Shown here piece after piece: positions 8,095 through 14,470 of a DNA stretch of 17,670 nt. The DNA is from UBA1181 sp963654355 (GTDB taxonomy: Bacteria; Bacteroidota; Bacteroidia; Bacteroidales; Paludibacteraceae): NCBI GenBank assembly GCA_963654355.1, contig CAVKBM010000037.1, positions 1 through 17,670 of the forward strand, read 5' to 3'. Numbering within the stretch: position 1 is the stretch's first letter; each line of letters opens with the position of its first letter. Made by a program: the position numbers and the translations under genes. The notes under the pieces were generated by a model. The model saw nothing but the letters and a program-made list of their open reading frames with translations. It was not told where the DNA came from and did no database searches.

Positions 8095-9261
8095 ATGAAA
8101 CGTATCAATTCTATACATAACACAAATACACAGGATATTGTAGGCAAAATAACGTTGAGTGGGAAAAACATATTCAACCGTTCATCTTACATTTTGGTTA
8201 CCAACAACAAACCCAAAGGAATTGGGTACAAAGCTATAATTACGACCCAAAGCATTTCATCAAAGTCCAAAATTCCTTACATTCAAATCGATAAAGTTTC
8301 TGATTTTATTGAAAATGACGTCGTTAAAATAACCTCATCTGGAGATATTTATTTCCTTTACGAAAGGAACTCTATGTCTAATGTGATTTTTGCGACATCA
8401 AGGTGTAATCATAAATGCATAATGTGTCCTCAGCCTCCAGTTGCACAAGAAAAGGACATGACAAATTCTAATCTTGAACTCATCAAACTCTTCCATAAAG
8501 AGACACGAAACATAGGCATCACTGGAGGTGAACCAACGATGATTGGAGAAAAACTTTTTGAACTAATACACCAAATTAAAAAGTCATGTCCAAAGACATC
8601 CGTAAATATTTTATCGAATGGGGTCAAATTTTCTGACATTAACTATACAGCAAAATTAGCAGCTTGTAATCATCCCGATTTGCAAATTGACATACCTATT
8701 TTTTCTGACATTGCAAGCGAACACAACCGTATCGTAGGTGCAAAAACTTTTTACAAAACCATACAAGGGCTTTACAACCTTGCACAATTCGGTCAACAAA
8801 TAGGATTGCGTATTGTTATCCATAAACAGACATACAAAAGACTACCGCAATTAGCCGAATACATTTATCGAAACTTTCCATTTGTGGCCCAAGTCGCATT
8901 TATGCAAATGGAAACAACTGGATTAGCAGAAAAGAATCTAAATGAACTATGGATAGACCCATTCGATTATAACAAAGAATTACAGGAGGCCACAGAACAT
9001 TTAACAAATAGAGGCATCACAGCGTACATATACAATGCTCAACTCTGTGTATTGCCACCAACATTACATTCTTTTTCCCAAAGGACAATCAGTGAATGGA
9101 AAGAGGTGTATCTTCCTGAATGTAAAGCATGTACGCTTAGAAGCGAATGCGGAGGTCTATTTGAGTCAAACATAAAAACACATAGTAAACATATCAAACC
9201 TCTATATTCAAACAAGAATAACAACGAAGGAATTTTAAATTCTAACAAGAGTGTTAATTAA
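8095..9261 (+). CDS. hxsC: His-Xaa-Ser system radical SAM maturase HxsC
   Basis: This is a second, unrelated-looking radical SAM enzyme of 388 residues. The cluster motif is Cys104-X3-Cys108-X2-Cys111 in RCNHKCIMCPQPP; the CxxCxQPP ending is characteristic of HxsC. ITGGEPT (142-148) is the SAM-binding loop. Cys318, Cys343, Cys346 and Cys352 near the end may bind one auxiliary cluster. About 90 residues precede the radical SAM core and could hold the substrate-recognition part. The last 30 or so residues are Lys/Asn-rich and probably disordered. It lies between hxsB and the precursor gene. It probably works on the same substrate as HxsB, in sequence or in complex. Confidence 0.9.
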   Translation: MKRINSIHNTNTQDIVGKITLSGKNIFNRSSYILVTNNKPKGIGYKAIITTQSISSKSKIPYIQIDKVSDFIENDVVKITSSGDIYFLYERNSMSNVIFATSRCNHKCIMCPQPPVAQEKDMTNSNLELIKLFHKETRNIGITGGEPTMIGEKLFELIHQIKKSCPKTSVNILSNGVKFSDINYTAKLAACNHPDLQIDIPIFSDIASEHNRIVGAKTFYKTIQGLYNLAQFGQQIGLRIVIHKQTYKRLPQLAEYIYRNFPFVAQVAFMQMETTGLAEKNLNELWIDPFDYNKELQEATEHLTNRGITAYIYNAQLCVLPPTLHSFSQRTISEWKEVYLPECKACTLRSECGGLFESNIKTHSKHIKPLYSNKNNNEGILNSNKSVN

Positions 9262-9291
9262 CAATATTGTCAAACCCCAAAGTATGTTTCA

Positions 9292-9546
9292 ATGAAGAGA
9301 CTAATGTTTTTACTTGTTTCAGCATTTTTTGCCACAACAAGTTATTGTACCAACATCTCAAATAATGTCAAAGAGGCGTTTGGGTACAACGAAGAGGCTC
9401 GAATTGAGAAGCAGAAAAATCAACCTTTGGTTTTACAGAAGGCCATAGATTTGATTGAGAGTTCCTATGGACACTACTCCCATAGTTCTCACTACTCACA
9501 CAGTTCTCACTCTTCTCACGTTTCTCACTATTCAAGTCGTTATTAA
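9292..9546 (+). CDS. hxsA: HxsA-type His-Xaa-Ser repeat precursor peptide
   Basis: This 84-residue protein begins with a Sec-type signal peptide (Lys2-Arg3, then the hydrophobic LMFLLVSAFFATTSY, cleavage likely near residues 19-20). A charged linker of about 40 residues follows (NNVKEAFGYNEEARIEKQKN and onward). Residues 61-81 are seven uninterrupted His-X-Ser triplets with X = Tyr, Ser, Tyr, Ser, Ser, Val, Tyr, and the protein ends SRY. This is the signature of HxsA, the presumed substrate of the Hxs radical SAM pair. It lies 30 bases after hxsC and is followed by a terminator, so it is the last gene of the cassette. No protease or transporter gene is present, which suggests export through the general Sec pathway. 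Confidence 0.9.
   Translation: MKRLMFLLVSAFFATTSYCTNISNNVKEAFGYNEEARIEKQKNQPLVLQKAIDLIESSYGHYSHSSHYSHSSHSSHVSHYSSRY
9472..9534 (+). repeat. Coding tandem repeat for seven His-X-Ser triplets
   Basis: The 63 bases encode the HxS run of hxsA. An 18-base unit coding HYSHSS is nearly duplicated at 9472-9489 and 9490-9507, and the following units (HSSHVS, HYS) have drifted. His codons are CAC or CAT, and the last-position Ser codons are TCC, TCT and TCA. The protein pattern is thus kept while the bases vary. Confidence 0.9.
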
Positions 9547-9573
9547 ACAACGATTTAGCAGGACTCTATTAGG

Positions 9574-9610
9574 AAAGGGAAGGGCATTAAAAAACCATTT
9601 CCCTTTCTTT
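9574..9610 (+). terminator. Probable terminator after hxsA
   Basis: AAAGGGAA and GG (9574-9584, with one mismatch) pair with CC and TTCCCTTT (9595-9606) across an A-rich loop. The tail after it is CTTT, so the T run is weak. It begins 28 bases after the hxsA stop codon. Confidence 0.65.
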
Positions 9611-9639
9611 GGGAAAAAATCATCTCTTAAGGAAAGCCC

Positions 9640-9670
9640 TTTGACACTCCACGCTAAAATTGTAACTTTG
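9640..9670 (+). promoter_or_regulatory. Bacteroidetes-type promoter
   Basis: TTTG (9640-9643), a 19-base spacer and TAACTTTG (9663-9670) match the Bacteroides consensus TTTG/TAnnTTTG with ideal spacing. It points at the ATPase pseudogene starting at 9738. Confidence 0.75.
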
Positions 9671-9737
9671 CGAAGGAGTGTGTTACTCATTCAGATTCGG
9701 GATATTTCCGAAATAGACGTGCAAAGGTGGTTTGAAT

Positions 9738-10083
9738 ATGAAACTTGTAATTGAAAACTTAGGAGTAATCAAGTAGGCAGGGATTGACTTAAGCAAAAAG
9801 TTTATCTTGTTCTGTGGGCGCAATAGCACAGGAAAAACGTATGCATCGTTTATTCTACACGCATTCATTTGTGATGGCAACTTTTTCACATTCCGTTACT
9901 CCAAAAATATTATCAACCAAATTGAAAACAAAGGATCCTTTATAAGCTTGTCCTACAGAATTAGAACTTAGCAAAACGGAACAACAAACTGTATGTTCTT
10001 CTCATAGAGATGAAAAGAAGTAGTAATACCGTGCACAAAAACAACTTGAAGCCTCTGAAACTTTCATGAACTTTATTCAAGAT
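9738..10083 (+). pseudogene. Remnant of an ATP-binding AAA protein
   Basis: The frame from ATG 9738 reads MKLVIENLGVIK, then a TAG, then AGIDLSKKFILFCGRNSTGKTYAS and continues to a stop at 9969-9971. The pattern is the N-terminus of a SMC/RecF-like AAA ATPase (AAA_15/AAA_21 type), with Walker A GRNSTGKT intact and an in-frame stop where homologues have a sense codon. After 9958 the coding character moves to another frame (ELELSKTEQQ, later QKQLEASETFMNFIQDY) with two more stops. The remnant ends at the IS element. It still has a well-formed promoter. Loss is recent enough for the motif to be readable. The original partner or function is unknown. Confidence 0.75.
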
Positions 10084-11122
10084 TATTGCTGTCCGCTAAA
10101 ACTTTTTCAAGCATAAAAAATAAGGGTGAGTTTCTCTCTTGAAACCCACCCTTTTCGGTTACTTTTGTTTGTGAAAAAAATTATATAACCATAGGCAAAA
10201 GTACACATTTTAACGGACAGCCGATGTTCGGACAGATAGTAGATTTACTTGACAAGTCAGAATTTTAAGATTCAGCTGGGAGGTCGGAGGGGAACGCTCC
10301 GTCAAGAAGTTTGATGCGTGGCATCATCTGCTCGTCATGCTTTACGCCACCATTATGCTGGTGCCGGAGAACTACCGCGACGGCGATATCCTGGCCATGG
10401 ACAGGGCCTACATCGACTATTCCAAGTTGGAGGAACTATCCCGACGTAATGTGGTTTATGTTACGAAGATGAAGAAAAACCTTGTGTATGAGATACTTAC
10501 GGACAAGATATTCAACACGCAAGACGGATTTATGGTGTACAGGGTACAAGACGTTCTGTTCACAAAAAAGGAGAAAGGAGGCGGGAGGTCAGGCACAAGT
10601 CGAGGATCGCCACCTATGTCGACATGAAAAACGGCAAGCCGAGACTGGTCCCGCTGCTGACCAACGATACGGAGATGGACCCGCAGGAAATCGTGGGCAT
10701 ATACAGGAAAAGATGGGAGATTGAGCTGCTCTTCAAGCAGTTGAAGCAGAATTTCCCACTGCGGTATTTCTATGGGCAGAGCGCCAACGCCATCAAGATA
10801 CAGATATGGGTCTCGCTCATAGCCAATCTCTTGCTGATGGTCATCCAGAAGTGGATTAAGCGGACATGGAGCTTCTCAGGATTGGCCACGACTGTGAGAA
10901 TAATGCTGATGTGCTACATAAACTGCTACTCCTACCTTGAACATCCCGAAATGGACTGGATAAAAAGAATTGAGGAGGAGAAAAAAAAGAGAAGGCAAGT
11001 TCCCTTTATTCAGGCAGTTATACGGGAAGGGGCTTACTTTTTAAAAATCCCATCCACAACACCTATTTACTGGCTTTGCGGACGATTTTTCATACTGTTT
11101 GGAATTTTAGCGGACAGCAATA
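10084..11122 (+). mobile_element. Degenerate IS4-family insertion element
   Basis: The ends are exact 18-base inverted repeats: TATTGCTGTCCGCTAAAA at 10084-10101 and its complement at 11105-11122. The core part is GCTGTCCGCTAAAA; the outer TATTG/CAATA may belong to the target. No direct target duplication is seen. Inside is a transposase of the IS4 type with an internal deletion and frameshifts, so the element is dead by itself. Its length of about 1.04 kb is short for this family, as expected from the missing middle. Composition of the transposase part is GC-richer than the flanks. Confidence 0.85.
10122..10153. repeat. Subterminal hairpin inside the IS left end
   Basis: AAGGGTG and GTTTC (10122-10134) pair with GAAAC and CACCCTT (10141-10153) with one mismatch, followed by TTTT. 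In insertion elements such hairpins stop outside transcription from entering the transposase gene; that role here is inferred. Confidence 0.6.
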
Positions 11123-11142
11123 GTTATAAATATGAGATTTGA
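10224..11142 (+). pseudogene. IS4-family transposase, internally deleted and frameshifted
   Basis: The N-terminus MFGQIVDLLDKSEF (10224-10265, DUF4372-like) meets a stop at 10266. The next frame continues with SVKKFDAWHHLLVMLYATIM (about 10300-10355). It then jumps straight to LVPENYRDGDILAMDRAYIDYSK, so the segment holding the first catalytic Asp is gone. The second Asp region (MDRAYID) remains. After AAAAAAG at 10564-10570 the frame changes by -1 and the C-terminal half follows (10571-11142). It carries the IS4 signature Y-X2-R-X3-E-X6-K in YRKRWEIELLFKQLK. The open frame runs through the right inverted repeat into flanking DNA before stopping. Confidence 0.85.
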
Positions 11143-11323
11143 CGAAGAAACTCAAACTTGGATAGATGAAAATCTTCAACCTAAGATAGATGAGATAGAT
11201 TCCCAAATCAAAGAAATCGAAGACTCCCAAAATATCAAGGATAAGGAGTTTGCGCTCTATAATCAACTCCTACAGAGAACCAGAAAGTTGATAAGCGAAG
11301 TTCAAAATTCCGTTGCTTGTTAA
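11132..11323 (+). CDS. Short charged coiled-coil ORF next to the IS
   Basis: These 63 residues are rich in Glu, Lys, Asp and Gln, beginning MRFDEETQTWIDENLQPK. The heptad-like spacing of Ile and Leu suggests a coiled coil. No signal peptide or membrane segment is visible, and I do not recognise the family. The frame is open upstream into the IS end and there is no clear ribosome binding site, so it may be the surviving tail of a gene cut by the IS, possibly the ATPase gene on the other side. It could also be a small intact gene. Confidence 0.4.
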   Translation: MRFDEETQTWIDENLQPKIDEIDSQIKEIEDSQNIKDKEFALYNQLLQRTRKLISEVQNSVAC

Positions 11324-11354
11324 CTCATAAGCTAGGAGGTAGCGGTATCGGAAA

Positions 11355-12530
11355 TCAGTCACAATTGACATACATATATTCTTTCCACTCATAATCATAG
11401 TCGTCGCAGCAAACATCGTAATATCTTTCAAACGTCACATCATATTTGCGTCTGTCATAGGAAAATTTAAACATAGCAGATTCAGTGTCTGGTTCCATAC
11501 AGACAGGTTTCATAGACTTGTCCAATCCGACAGGATGATGCATAGCTTCCGTCCATTCTTCATTAATGGAATGCCCATGGACAGAAGCAGTCATCTTGTA
11601 CTCAAAGTCAATTCTGGCAAAGTCTTTCAATGAAACTCCCTGAATTTCACTTCCTTCATCCAATTTCTTGAAGTTGAAGCCATATTTCTTAGCCAGAACA
11701 TAAGCTCCATGTGGTATCTTCACAAGAAGAATTTGCGTTTTTCCTGCATAGCGGAACACATCAACTACCACAAAGTAGGAATTGCGGTGAATGATGTTTT
11801 CCTTGAATGGAAACGGATTGGGCAGTTGTTGATTGCATTGCAGATTCAGAAATTTTTTAATGGAGAAAAGCCTTGCCGCAACGATTATAAAGCGTACTTT
11901 ATGCACAGGACGGAGCAATTTTTCCGTCGCCTCCATAAAAGAACCTGCACGTATCACCTGCCCTTTCTTGTAACATTCGTCAATGTCAAACTCTGCATCG
12001 GTATTACGATAGAACACATGAAGAGGATTATTGTTATATCCGTCACAAATGTACTTTCGTAACCCTTTTTTGAATTTTTCAACATTAAACACAGGCAACG
12101 ATTTCTTCTTTCCTTGGTCTGTCTGTTTGTCAAAAGGAGAGAAACGACCGTCTTCAAGAAGCCAACCCTTTATTCCGTCTTCGTCAACGGCGAAGTAGCC
12201 ATTATTGCGGTGGGCATTAATCTGGGTGAAGGTAAATTTTGTCACAGCATTTCCATTCACATCAACAAGTCCCCAACCACCTCCCTTTCTGGCTCTTGCC
12301 GTGCCTCCCCAGAAAACGCCGAGGTGAGTCAGCCCTTTTGAGAGAGAAATAGACTTTTTGCCTTTAATGGAGATGGTGCTATAAACTTCGCCTTTCAACA
12401 GGCGGATATAGCCGTCATCGTCATAGTCGAGTATTTTGTCATACTCGCACGGCACAACTCTCTGACCATTAGCATCCTCCAGGCCATAGAGTCCATTTTC
12501 TGCGACAATAACAAATCCAGACTTGTTCAT
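11355..12530 (-). CDS. WG-repeat containing protein
   Basis: This is a 391-residue soluble protein with no signal peptide. The first 135 residues contain WG-type beta repeats: NGLYGLEDANGQRVVPCEYD (12-31), GGGWGLVDVNGNAVTKFTF (83-101) and DGIKGWLLEDGRFSPF (118-133). WG repeats are common in Bacteroidetes and are thought to form beta-propeller-like binding surfaces; no enzyme activity is known. Residues from about 150 on form a mixed alpha/beta region I do not recognise, ending in an acidic, Tyr-rich tail (CCDDYDYEWKEYMY). It lies six bases downstream of the SIMPL gene and is almost certainly co-transcribed with it. It converges on the short ORF at 11132-11323. Confidence 0.75.
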   Translation of the reverse strand: MNKSGFVIVAENGLYGLEDANGQRVVPCEYDKILDYDDDGYIRLLKGEVYSTISIKGKKSISLSKGLTHLGVFWGGTARARKGGGWGLVDVNGNAVTKFTFTQINAHRNNGYFAVDEDGIKGWLLEDGRFSPFDKQTDQGKKKSLPVFNVEKFKKGLRKYICDGYNNNPLHVFYRNTDAEFDIDECYKKGQVIRAGSFMEATEKLLRPVHKVRFIIVAARLFSIKKFLNLQCNQQLPNPFPFKENIIHRNSYFVVVDVFRYAGKTQILLVKIPHGAYVLAKKYGFNFKKLDEGSEIQGVSLKDFARIDFEYKMTASVHGHSINEEWTEAMHHPVGLDKSMKPVCMEPDTESAMFKFSYDRRKYDVTFERYYDVCCDDYDYEWKEYMYVNCD

Positions 12531-12536
12531 GGCTAC

Positions 12537-13214
12537 TTATTCTTTTGTATCTTCATTGCATAAATACCATTCAACCGTCACTGTGTCAGAAACAGCCAAG
12601 TCGTCTGGTGTAATGTTGAGCGAGGATTCTTCACAGCATACCGCCTCGTCAGCCCCATGAATGTTGCGTGCCTGCGAATAAATGTGGAGTTCATGAACAG
12701 AATAGTCAATGCGGTTAACCGCTCCAAGCTTGCATCCGCTTGCCTTGGCCATAATGGTTGCCTTTTCTTTTGCATCCTTCACAGCACGTTCCAACATCTT
12801 CAACTGCGTGGGGCGTGGGTCTTTCACCGTGTAGCCAATATTGATTTCCGCCTGCTTGAGTTTCTTTCCAATCAGTCTGATGAAACTGTTGAGCAACACA
12901 TTGTCTATGCCCAAATCAATCTTGACATTATGGTTGAGTTCAAAACCAAGGAATATTTGCCCTTTGTAGTGGTTGTTTCCGTCATAATCATTACTTGTCT
13001 TCTTGTTGATGTCAAGACTCTTTGTCTTCGGAAGCGACACATCAAGCTTCAACTCCTCCATGATCTTCTTCAGTTTGTCGGTGTCGTTTTTGGCTTGCTT
13101 GTATGCATCCTCGTAAGAGTCGTGGATGCTTACCAAAGACAGTTCTATACGAGTCACATCTGGCACCACGTGAATGGTGCCATTGCCTGTTACTCTAATT
13201 ATATTTTCTTTCAT
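12537..13214 (-). CDS. SIMPL (DUF541) domain protein
   Basis: This 225-residue protein has the SIMPL pattern. It has an N-terminal strand VTGNGTIHVVPDVTRIEL (8-25), a helix with repeated Lys/Asp, and the late helix-strand LERAVKDAKEKATIMAKASG followed by CKLGAVNRIDYSV (about 150-185), which corresponds to the AVADAKAKAEALAEAAG region of YggE-type proteins. Most relatives are exported; this one starts MKENIIRVTG with no signal peptide, so it appears cytoplasmic. The family function is poorly known (stress-related and ring-forming in studied cases). It lies 37 bases after the AAA-like gene and six before the WG-repeat gene. Confidence 0.85.
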   Translation of the reverse strand: MKENIIRVTGNGTIHVVPDVTRIELSLVSIHDSYEDAYKQAKNDTDKLKKIMEELKLDVSLPKTKSLDINKKTSNDYDGNNHYKGQIFLGFELNHNVKIDLGIDNVLLNSFIRLIGKKLKQAEINIGYTVKDPRPTQLKMLERAVKDAKEKATIMAKASGCKLGAVNRIDYSVHELHIYSQARNIHGADEAVCCEESSLNITPDDLAVSDTVTVEWYLCNEDTKE

Positions 13215-13251
13215 AGCCGTACAATTTAATAAGTTCTTGTATCTGTTTCTT

Positions 13252-14424
13252 TTACTTGGCGATTAGATGTTCTATTTCCTTCCAAGCCAGTTCAACACGG
13301 AGCACCATCTCGTAGAGTGCCTGACGAACCTCCTCATTGGGGATTCCAAGGGTATAACCGTACTCATCACTACTCTTAATTGTCAGATAACCAGACTGAT
13401 AGAGGAATAATTCTGCCCCACCGCCCGTAACATCGGAAGTCTCCAACATATTACGCATGACACGACAACCCTCAAAATTCTGCATCCGAATTTCTGCATC
13501 CGTGATGAATTTTTGAAGCAAAGACGTTGCTCCTGAAGACGCCCAAAAATTTCTCAATTTGGACTGCGAGAGCGCATTTATCAAGCTATATGGATTATAG
13601 ATGTCCGTCATATTATCCTCACTGAAATGGTAACCGTCATAGTACTCCTTCAGTCGATCATGCGTCTCTTGTGGTGTCCAACCATTCATCTGCCCCATTT
13701 TCTCCAATTCGGGAGCAAAATTCTCCTGAATCTCCTCCTCCGTTATTCCACAAAGAGATACATACTGAGGGAAGAAACTGATGTTTGAGAGGTTGTTCAT
13801 CACAGAGAAAAGTGAAATCTGCGTGAATTTGGTGATGCCTGTGATGAAGACGAATTTTTCATAGAAATCATTTGCTTTGAGAACGGCGAAAACCTCTCTG
13901 TACAGCTCCGAGCAAGCATTGTGTTCCTGAGTTTTCCACGAATGTTGCAACGGAGAATCATATTCGTCAATCAAGGTTACGACCTGCTTTCCAGTCTTTT
14001 GGTAGGCAGTCGTTATTATGGCATTGAAACGAACAGCCAGTTGCGCCCCTTCGGGCAACAACACGCCATACTCTCTTTCATATTCTCTAAACTGAGCATC
14101 AAAATAAGAACGAACAGTAGTAGCGCTTGCCCCACCGCAACTCATATCCAAATGGATGACAGGGTATTTCTCCCACTCCGTCTCCAAGTCCATTATCTTC
14201 AGTCCATCAAAGAGTTCCTTTTTCCCTTCTAAATAGCACTGCAAAGTATCAACGAGAATGGACTTGCCAAAACGGCGCGGACGACTGAGATAGTTGTATT
14301 TACAACCCTCATTCACCATCTCCCTGACCATATCCGTCTTGTCAACGTACAAATAGCCTTTTCGTCTTATCTCTTCAAAGGATTGAAGTCCTACGGGAAG
14401 TCGTCTTTTATTGATTGGTGCCAT
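13252..14424 (-). CDS. AAA-ATPase-like protein lacking the C-terminal PD-(D/E)XK domain
   Basis: This 390-residue protein belongs to the AAA-ATPase_like (PF09820) family, abundant in Bacteroidetes. The start MAPINKRRLPVGLQSFEEIR, the degenerate Walker A SRPRRFGKS (47-55), Walker B VVTLIDEYDSPLQ (148-160) and the ITGITKF sensor-like segment (194-200) are all typical. Family members usually continue to about 500-560 residues with a PD-(D/E)XK nuclease-like domain (PDDEXK_9). Here the protein stops just after GIPNEEVRQALYEMVL, with a short unrelated-looking tail, so that domain is missing. I chose ATG at 14424 rather than 14481: the family begins here and a -7 promoter element lies between. The function is unknown; a mobile or defence-related role is often suspected. 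Confidence 0.85.
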   Translation of the reverse strand: MAPINKRRLPVGLQSFEEIRRKGYLYVDKTDMVREMVNEGCKYNYLSRPRRFGKSILVDTLQCYLEGKKELFDGLKIMDLETEWEKYPVIHLDMSCGGASATTVRSYFDAQFREYEREYGVLLPEGAQLAVRFNAIITTAYQKTGKQVVTLIDEYDSPLQHSWKTQEHNACSELYREVFAVLKANDFYEKFVFITGITKFTQISLFSVMNNLSNISFFPQYVSLCGITEEEIQENFAPELEKMGQMNGWTPQETHDRLKEYYDGYHFSEDNMTDIYNPYSLINALSQSKLRNFWASSGATSLLQKFITDAEIRMQNFEGCRVMRNMLETSDVTGGGAELFLYQSGYLTIKSSDEYGYTLGIPNEEVRQALYEMVLRVELAWKEIEHLIAK

Positions 14425-14438
14425 GCGTTTTCGTTTTG

Positions 14439-14446
14439 CAAAGGTA
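14439..14446 (-). promoter_or_regulatory. Bacteroidetes -7 element for the AAA-like gene
   Basis: On the minus strand the sequence reads TACCTTTG, matching TAnnTTTG, 14 bases before the ATG at 14424. A clear TTTG at -33 is not seen. Its position implies a very short 5' leader and excludes the longer start at 14481. Confidence 0.55.
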
Positions 14447-14470
14447 ACGATTAGATAAAAACATCTTCTC

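Noticed and set aside
9472..9534. Short tandem repeat considered as a CRISPR-like or intergenic satellite
   Set aside because: It has no spacers, lies wholly within an open frame, and is explained by the His-X-Ser protein repeat.
9455..9754. 99-codon open frame overlapping the end of hxsA
   Set aside because: It is out of frame with hxsA, covers the HxS coding repeat, the terminator and the promoter at 9640-9670, and has no domain character.
10084..11122. Target-site duplication around the IS
   Set aside because: The flanks (ATTATTG left, CAATAGT right) are inverted, not direct, copies, so I see no duplication.
12657..13229. 190-codon open frame on the plus strand opposite the SIMPL gene
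   Set aside because: The minus-strand protein has a clear SIMPL pattern; the plus-strand product is Cys/His/Phe-rich shadow sequence.
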